Of a stretch of DNA of 64,000 nt, positions 58,631-64,000 are shown in pieces (within the stretch, counting starts at the first letter, position 1; each line of letters opens with the position of its first letter). The notes below the pieces were generated by a model, which was not told where the DNA came from, ran no database searches, and worked only from the letters and a program-made list of their open reading frames with translations. The stretch is from contig NZ_BBZB01000001.1 of the NCBI RefSeq assembly GCF_001269985.1, positions 3,720,001 through 3,784,000 of the forward strand, in the 5' to 3' direction. The stretch comes from Pseudoalteromonas sp. '520P1 No. 423'. GTDB taxonomy: Bacteria > Pseudomonadota > Gammaproteobacteria > Enterobacterales > Alteromonadaceae. A program made the position numbers and the translations under genes.

Positions 58631-59425
58631 TTAATTATTCGCTTTATCAAATACAGCTAATAACAAAGGATTTGCCGATTCTTTTAGCTCATTACTTATC
58701 GTTTTATCTGCTTTTTTAAACATACTGCGTAGGTGTGGCTTTAAGTGGGGTAATATTTTATTTTTATTTTCGCCTTTTAATTTTGCAATCAAGGCAAGGC
58801 TAAAAATCAACTCAGGCTCAGGTAAAGCAGGCTGTCTGTTAGCATAAGCATTAAAACAAGAACCACAACCACCTTTAAACTGATAAGCAGTATTACTCAG
58901 CATGACACCAAACCCTAAAAACCCCGCAATTAACTCACTGACTTGCGGTAATAGTGCTTCTCCACCAGGCGGTAACTCTCTACCATGGTGAATTAAAATT
59001 AATGCTAATGTTTGTGCAAAAGAAGCCACCATATCTTGAGGCTGATTTATTTGATTTGGGTTATACGATACATAAATCACTTGATCATTCATGCTGTCAT
59101 TTACCAGCTTTGCATTTTCTCCACGTAAACGCGGTGAAAACTGCCAATTAGGAAAAGCAACTGACTGCATTTGGCTTGGTTCAACTAATTTCAAAGGCCA
59201 GTTTTGCATACCAGCATAATTAACTACGTGATTAAATACATTTTGTGCCATGCCGAATACACTATTAACCTGATCAGGAAAATAATGATTATTAGGTAAA
59301 ATGATTTCTGTTTTGTCTAGAAAATGCAGTCCATCAAAACGCTCAAAAGCCCAAACAAAAGTATCTAATACCCAATTTTGCTCTTCGGTTGCTAATAATG
59401 GTTTAGATTTAAAAATTGATAACAT
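58631..59425 (-). CDS. Conserved hypothetical protein, unknown function
   Basis: 264 residues, no signal peptide and no membrane segment of full length. It has a conserved-looking core with VIYVSYNPNQI and a GCGSCFNAYANRQ segment with two closely spaced Cys that might bind metal or form a disulfide. It begins 2 bases after the CreA-like gene ends and ends 21 bases before the serine hydrolase, so the three are one transcript. I do not recognise the family. Confidence 0.72.
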   Translation of the reverse strand: MLSIFKSKPLLATEEQNWVLDTFVWAFERFDGLHFLDKTEIILPNNHYFPDQVNSVFGMAQNVFNHVVNYAGMQNWPLKLVEPSQMQSVAFPNWQFSPRLRGENAKLVNDSMNDQVIYVSYNPNQINQPQDMVASFAQTLALILIHHGRELPPGGEALLPQVSELIAGFLGFGVMLSNTAYQFKGGCGSCFNAYANRQPALPEPELIFSLALIAKLKGENKNKILPHLKPHLRSMFKKADKTISNELKESANPLLLAVFDKANN

Positions 59426-59427
59426 AA

Positions 59428-59898
59428 TTAATTCTTAGTTGGTTGATTAGCCCATTGCCAAGCTTGGGTATTATAAAGAGGCACCGTTGATAAAGCATGA
59501 TGATGACTACCGCTTGACTCTTTAGTTGAGTACGATAAATACATCAACGTTTTAGTCTCTTCATCATAAATACGTCTCACCTTTAAGCTTTTAAACAATA
59601 TGCTTTTAGACTCTTTAAAAACTACCTCACCATTTTTGGAAAAATCAATTTTTTGTAATTGTTCAGCTAAAATAGGACCAGTTTGACGACACGCAATTGA
59701 CATATCTGAAGGGTCGGAAAAATCTAAATCAGCTTCAACATGACTTATATGGCATGTAATGCCAGAGATTTTAGGATCGCTCTTTGCTTTTATAACCACA
59801 TCTTTTGTAGTGAATAAACCTAAACTTACTTTACCTGCATTATCTGAACATGCCGATAACATTAATATGCTTAATGCTAAAAATATAACTTTATAATT
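59428..59898 (-). CDS. creA: CreA-like lipoprotein
   Basis: 156 residues from the ATG at 59898; an ATG 16 codons earlier would bury the signal peptide. MNYKVIFLALSILMLSAC is a lipoprotein signal with lipobox LSAC. The rest matches the CreA family: ISGITCHISHVE, SDMSIACRQTGPI and RRIYDEETKTLMYLSYSTK. CreA is a conserved periplasmic protein of unclear function. First gene of the three-gene run. Confidence 0.88.
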   Translation of the reverse strand, partial: NYKVIFLALSILMLSACSDNAGKVSLGLFTTKDVVIKAKSDPKISGITCHISHVEADLDFSDPSDMSIACRQTGPILAEQLQKIDFSKNGEVVFKESKSILFKSLKVRRIYDEETKTLMYLSYSTKESSGSHHHALSTVPLYNTQAWQWANQPTKN

Positions 59899-60038
59899 CA
59901 TAGATTTTTTTCTTATATAAATAATTGTCATCAGCATAATGAACATTAGAGCGAAGTTAAAGCTTATTTTAATACCCTAAATTTGATACTCTACCGCTAG
60001 AGTTATGCGCTAAGCTTCTTTTATTAAAGGAAATAAAT

Positions 60039-60641
60039 ATGAATAAAACCCTTCTTTCTCTCATATCTGCCAGTATTTTATTTGCTTTTTCACCTGTTTC
60101 TAACGCAAAAATCATTGTAGGTGGTGCTGTTGGTAAAACATTTAGCCAAAGAATGGAAACTCAAGAGCTGCAAAAAATAGAAGTTAAAGACGGTACTCAC
60201 TTTAATTTAACGATAGAAAGAAGCATTCCTAATGCGAAATATGGTGTGTTTTATTCTAATATGTCGACCCACTTAAAAAATGAAAAAGACAAAAAACTCG
60301 ATTTTAATTACTTATTATTTCAAAGCGCGATAGATGTACCATTAGGTCAAGATTTATCAGGCTATTTTGGCGCTCATTTAGGTATTAATAATATAAAACC
60401 TAACTGGTCAGAGTCGGATACCTACTTTGCTACAGGTCTTTATGGTGGTGTTGAGTATCATTTATCAGAAGCAATGAGAGTCTCTTTTGAAACTCGCTGG
60501 TTAACGACAATCGTAGATAACAATAGTAAAACCACCTGCGAAGCCGAAAATAAAGAAGAAGACGATAACTGTTTATGGCATTTTGATGGCGATTTACTTA
60601 ATCAATTTCAAACGAGTATTGGCTTTAGCTACCGCTTTTAA
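60039..60641 (+). CDS. Outer-membrane beta-barrel protein
   Basis: 200 residues with signal peptide MNKTLLSLISASILFAFSP and cleavage near SNA. The mature protein shows alternating hydrophobic strands (FNLTIERS, YGVFYSNMS, YFGAHLGIN, YGGVEYHLS) and ends in SFSYRF-like aromatic residues (GFSYRF), the signal for outer-membrane insertion. Eight strands or so fit a small OmpA/OmpW-like barrel. It has the ribosome site AAAGGAAAT. Function unknown; monocistronic. Confidence 0.8.
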   Translation: MNKTLLSLISASILFAFSPVSNAKIIVGGAVGKTFSQRMETQELQKIEVKDGTHFNLTIERSIPNAKYGVFYSNMSTHLKNEKDKKLDFNYLLFQSAIDVPLGQDLSGYFGAHLGINNIKPNWSESDTYFATGLYGGVEYHLSEAMRVSFETRWLTTIVDNNSKTTCEAENKEEDDNCLWHFDGDLLNQFQTSIGFSYRF

Positions 60642-60845
60642 CTCGATATTAATAACCCTAATCTCTTAGGCATTAATTTCTTTTAATGCCTTTTAAACTA
60701 TTTAATTCTCTTTTTTACATCTTGTCTTTTAAAATCAATAAAGTAAAAGCTTTTAATTTTCATCGCAAATCAGCCTTTTAACATCAAAATAAGGTATATT
60801 AGATCTTAATTAATGCACGTTTTAAATTACGATTTAAGGTAAAAC

Positions 60846-62207
60846 ATGATTCAACTTTTAAATGCTAATAACCAAGGTATCCCATTAAATATTTTATCAA
60901 CAGATGGTTTTGATGCTTGGCTATCACAACAAAATGAACTTGTTCAAAACTGGTTAAAGCAAACGCAATTTAAAGGTGCCGGTTTATCTTTAATACCTGA
61001 TCACACAGGGGCTTTAACGCAAGTAGTATTTGTTGTAGAAACACCTGAGCATTTCTTTTCATGTGGTGAACTGGCCAAGCAATTACCCTCTGGACAATAT
61101 TCATTAAAAGCAGATGTTGCATATCATGAAGCCATCGCTTTTTCATGGGCGATTGGTTGTTACCAATTTGATGTATATAAAACTGTTGAAAAACCCCAGG
61201 TTTCTTTAGGTTTAGCAACTCAGGAACTAGCAGATAAAGTATTAAAGCAAGTTGAAGCAACTAGCTTAGTGCGTGATTTAATTAACATGCCACCTGCTGA
61301 TATGATGCCTGAACATTTAGCACAAACTATGCGTGATTTAGCCCAGCAGTTTGGTGCTGATATGTCTCAATTAATTGGCGATGAATTGTTAGAACACAAT
61401 TATCCAACAATTCATGCTGTAGGCCGTGCAAGCTGTCATAAACCAAGACTACTTGATTTAACTTGGGGAGATGAAAAACATCCTAAAGTCACTTTAGTGG
61501 GCAAAGGCGTATGTTTTGACTCTGGCGGTTTAGATTTAAAACCAAAAGTTGGCATGCGTAATATGAAAAAAGACATGGGCGGTGCAGCTCATGTTATTGG
61601 TTTAGCACAGTTAATCATGGCTAATAATTTACCAATTAGATTACGTGTATTAGTACCCGCAGTAGAAAATGCAGTATCTAGTAATGCGTTACGCCCAGGT
61701 GACGTTGTAAAAACACGCCAAGGTTTAACAGTTGAAATTGATAATACCGATGCAGAAGGTAGATTAGTATTATGTGATGCGTTAAATGAAGCGCAAAATG
61801 ATGATCCTGAGTTATTAATTGATTTCGCAACTTTAACGGGGGCTATGCGCATTGCTTTAGGTACTGAGCTACCAGGTTTCTTCTCTACAAATCGTAAAAT
61901 TGCCCACGATATTATTGATGCCGGTGATGATGTATTTGATCCTGTATGGCAAATGCCTTTATATCAGCCATATAAAGAGCTATTCAAAAGCGAAGTTGCT
62001 GATATGACAAACTGCCCAACAGTACCGCAAGGTGCAGCAATTTGTGCAGCCTTATATCTACAATACTTTGTTGATGAAAATACAGATTGGTTACACTTTG
62101 ATGTGATGGCGTGGAATAACCGTAAACTATCTGGTCGCCCATTAGGTGGCGAAGCATTTGGTATTCGTGCTGTTTACTCATATTTAGCGTCAAGATTTAA
62201 TACTTAA
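60846..62207 (+). CDS. M17 leucyl aminopeptidase family protein
   Basis: 453 residues. The M17 catalytic domain is clear: VGKGVCFDSGGLDLKPKVGM near 218 with the first metal-binding and catalytic residues, KKDMGGAAHVIG, and the signature NTDAEGRLVLCDAL near 297-310. The N-terminal domain (1-150) is short. It removes N-terminal residues from peptides in the cytoplasm using two metal ions. Shorter than PepA (503) and near PepB-type length; which type is not decided. Monocistronic with a terminator. Confidence 0.92.
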   Translation: MIQLLNANNQGIPLNILSTDGFDAWLSQQNELVQNWLKQTQFKGAGLSLIPDHTGALTQVVFVVETPEHFFSCGELAKQLPSGQYSLKADVAYHEAIAFSWAIGCYQFDVYKTVEKPQVSLGLATQELADKVLKQVEATSLVRDLINMPPADMMPEHLAQTMRDLAQQFGADMSQLIGDELLEHNYPTIHAVGRASCHKPRLLDLTWGDEKHPKVTLVGKGVCFDSGGLDLKPKVGMRNMKKDMGGAAHVIGLAQLIMANNLPIRLRVLVPAVENAVSSNALRPGDVVKTRQGLTVEIDNTDAEGRLVLCDALNEAQNDDPELLIDFATLTGAMRIALGTELPGFFSTNRKIAHDIIDAGDDVFDPVWQMPLYQPYKELFKSEVADMTNCPTVPQGAAICAALYLQYFVDENTDWLHFDVMAWNNRKLSGRPLGGEAFGIRAVYSYLASRFNT

Positions 62208-62231
62208 TACATTTCCTTATATTAAATAAAT

Positions 62232-62257
62232 AAAAAAACCGCGAAAGCGGTTTTTTT
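62232..62257 (+). terminator. Terminator after the aminopeptidase
   Basis: AAAAACCGC GAAA GCGGTTTTTTT: a strong stem with a GAAA tetraloop and a T-run, 25 bases past the stop. Confidence 0.9.
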
Positions 62258-62309
62258 ATTTCATTTTAAGCACATCTTTTTTATAACGATTCTATATCTA
62301 TACAAGCTA

Positions 62310-62640
62310 ACGGTGGTGAAGCAGTTAAACAAGTATCATTAAAAAAAGCATCTATTAGCCAATTCGATTTAAATCACAATGGTAAAAAGTAGCTGTTTTA
62401 GCAAAAAAACCTAAAGAAAAAGAAAATAAAGAGCTTGTAAAACTAGGTTTTAAAACTGAAATTTACGAAGAAGATTTACAATTTAAGAAATTATTTATTG
62501 CTACTTAAGATTCTAATAAGAAACCTAAAAAACAAACTATCAAAGACAATATCTTTTCAATTTCATTTAGCCCGATTGATAATAAACTACTTGTTAAATT
62601 ACAGCCAAGCCCATTAATTGACGAGATTTACATGAAGTCG
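62310..62640 (+). pseudogene. Decayed gene of unknown type
   Basis: Consecutive frame fragments on the plus strand look coding but are broken: ANGGEAVKQVSLKKASISQF to a stop near 62390, then VAVLAKKPKEKENKEL to a stop near 62508, then KQTIKDNIFSISFSPIDNKL. None has a start. The bias toward Lys and the runs between stops suggest a recently lost gene. The family is not recognised. The rest of 62640-62860 holds nothing clear. Confidence 0.4.
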
Positions 62641-62866
62641 CTTTGGCAAATAAAACTAATTTATTTTTTATGTTTAATTTTAAAAACCAGAACAACTCAA
62701 AATACTGATAAATAACAATTAAAAGCTAACACTTTCGACAGGAATTTACAGTATCAATAAAACTTAACAGGTCAATACAAAAATCAATTAATTATTCAGT
62801 CCAAACTTTAGCCAACCAAATTTAGTATTTGTGCCGCTTATTCATAAAAAATGAGAGGTAATTGTT

Positions 62867-63713
62867 ATGCCAAAAATGAGCCTAGTACAGGTAAAATTAA
62901 CTATCACTTTATCTTTAAGTTTCTCGACAGCATCAAATATACAGGTTGGATCGGTTGCGAATACAAACCAAAAACCACCACAAGAAGTTGCACAAAAAGC
63001 AGATATCATTATCACTATGGTATCAGATACCCCACAAGTTGAAGATGTACTGTTTGGTTAAAGCGGTGTTATTAACGGTTTAGACGCAGGTAAAATTGTA
63101 ATAGATATGAGTTCTATTTCACCTATGGCAACTAAAGAATTTGCTAAACGCATAAACGCTGTAGATTGTGAATATGTCGATGCGCCTGTTTCTGGCGGTA
63201 AAGTAGGCGCTAAAGCTGCAAGCCGACAATTATGGTAGGTGCTAAACAAGAAGCTTTTGATCGTGTTAAACCAATTCTTGATTTAATGGGTAAAATATCA
63301 CTTTAGTTGGTGGTAATGGTGATGGCCAAACATGTAAAGTAGCGAACCAAATTATAGTGGCACTTAACATTGAAGCGGTCAGTGAAGCCTTAGTATTTGC
63401 ATCTAAAGCAGGCGCAGATCCAGCTAAAGTACGTGAAGCACTTATGGGCGGACTTGCTTCATCTAAAATTTTAGAAGTACATGGCGAACGCATGATCAAA
63501 CGTACTTTTGATCCTGGTTTTAGAATTAGTTTACATCAAAAAGATCTAAACTTAGCATTAAGTGCAGCAAAAGAGCTTGAAATGAGCCTGCCAAATACCG
63601 CAAGCACACAACAGTTATTTAATACTTGTTGTGCAAATGGTGGTGTTAATGAAGATCATTCAGCACTGGTGAAGTCTATAGAACTAATGGCTAACCACAC
63701 ATTAACACAATAA
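62867..63713 (+). pseudogene. garR: Tartronate semialdehyde reductase / 3-hydroxyisobutyrate dehydrogenase family, broken
   Basis: The frames together cover most of a GarR-type NAD-binding reductase: PPQEVAQKADIIITMVSDTP to a stop at 63059-63061, then SGVINGLDAGKIVIDMSS, DAPVSGGKVGAKAA, a shift near 63230, GNGDGQTCKVANQIIVALN (catalytic Lys region) and the C-terminal half from 63357. The N-terminal nucleotide-binding GxGxxG part is missing or scrambled. At least one stop and two frameshifts show it is dead. An intact copy would reduce tartronate semialdehyde to glycerate, feeding the kinase gene next to it. Confidence 0.85.
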
Positions 63714-63847
63714 GTTTTAATATCGACATAGGGTTTTACAGCTTATGTCGATATTCTTTATAGCTAAATGACTTTTATATTACAGGTATTCAAAAGGTTA
63801 TTTAGCTATAGAGTGTCAGTATAAAAACTAACATATGGAGAGCAACT

Positions 63848-64000
63848 ATGGACAACTCACAATCTGAGCTCAGTTCTCAAACAGAAATTAAAGATCCTGA
63901 AGCGTTTCTAATTGATCTTTTTCATACTGCTGTTAACGCAGCACATCCAAAAGAAGTTTTGGCTAAGTATTTACCTAAAGATACCAATAAACGTGCTGTT
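63848..64000 (+). CDS. Glycerate 2-kinase-type protein, N-terminal part
   Basis: Only the first 51 residues are in the window: MDNSQSELSSQTEIKDPEAF followed by LIDLFHTAVNAAHPKEVLAKYLP. This is the typical N-terminus of the class II glycerate kinase (GckA/TtuD) family. The ribosome site TGGAGAG stands before the ATG. Such kinases convert glycerate to 2-phosphoglycerate and often follow a tartronate semialdehyde reductase gene, here broken. Intactness beyond 64000 is not known. Confidence 0.7.
   Translation, partial: MDNSQSELSSQTEIKDPEAFLIDLFHTAVNAAHPKEVLAKYLPKDTNKRAV

Overview
The window looks like a chromosomal segment of a marine gammaproteobacterium of the Alteromonadales, most like Colwelliaceae or a close relative. 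This is inferred from the AT-rich sequence, the gene orders rph-pyrE / yicC-gmk-rpoZ-spoT and trmH-recG, the phosphate operon with enlarged PstC and PstA, and the rRNA operon sequences. No database search was possible, so the genus is an inference.

Layout. 1-2875 (minus strand): a 5-oxoproline operon (NRAMP-like transporter, pxpA, pxpB, start of pxpC). 2876-4610: a tandemly duplicated rRNA terminator region, one copy split by an IS630-family element. 4614-10108: a complete rRNA operon on the minus strand (16S, a tRNA-free spacer, 23S, 5S) with two promoters. 10214-13106: dgkA, pyrE, rph (minus) and the divergent yicC (plus).

13094-34398: a genomic island of about 21.3 kb integrated in the last codons of yicC. 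An integrase lies next to the left end, and an 18-bp core repeat is found at both ends. Both copies of the yicC tail encode the same peptide with different synonymous codons. SXT/R391-mobilisable islands are known to use this site, so this may be a relative. Inside it are: a short integron-type cassette array without an integron integrase, with a group IIC intron inside one attC-like site; a truncated Rhs tip; a frameshifted OLD-type AAA ATPase; a decayed second integrase with an AlpA-like gene; a hipA/hipB-type module with clear operator palindromes; an IS110-family element with structured non-coding flanks; an intact AlpA-like regulator; and, beside the right end, a four-gene module (28925-34268). 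That module encodes an FtsK/SpoIIIE-type ATPase, a large one-pass membrane protein (twelve 42-residue W repeats, PEGA-like domain, Sel1-like repeats), a coiled-coil protein with GY-type motifs and a 95-residue helical protein. It matches no named system I recognise and is the best candidate for a new one.

34560-46166: core genes gmk, rpoZ, spoT, ridA, a FapA-type protein, divergent asnA/asnC, trmH, recG and the convergent thiI. 46433-54237 (minus): phosphate uptake, with a PhoB-type promoter ahead of pstC-pstA-pstB-phoU, followed by a DUF47 protein and a Pit transporter; pstS is absent here. 54421-62207: a structured repeat, a gcvR-like gene, a broken CBS-EAL gene, a histone-deacetylase-like enzyme, a serine hydrolase operon with a CreA-like lipoprotein, an outer-membrane barrel protein and an M17 aminopeptidase. 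62260-64000: decayed genes, including a ruined tartronate semialdehyde reductase just before an apparently intact glycerate kinase that runs off the end.
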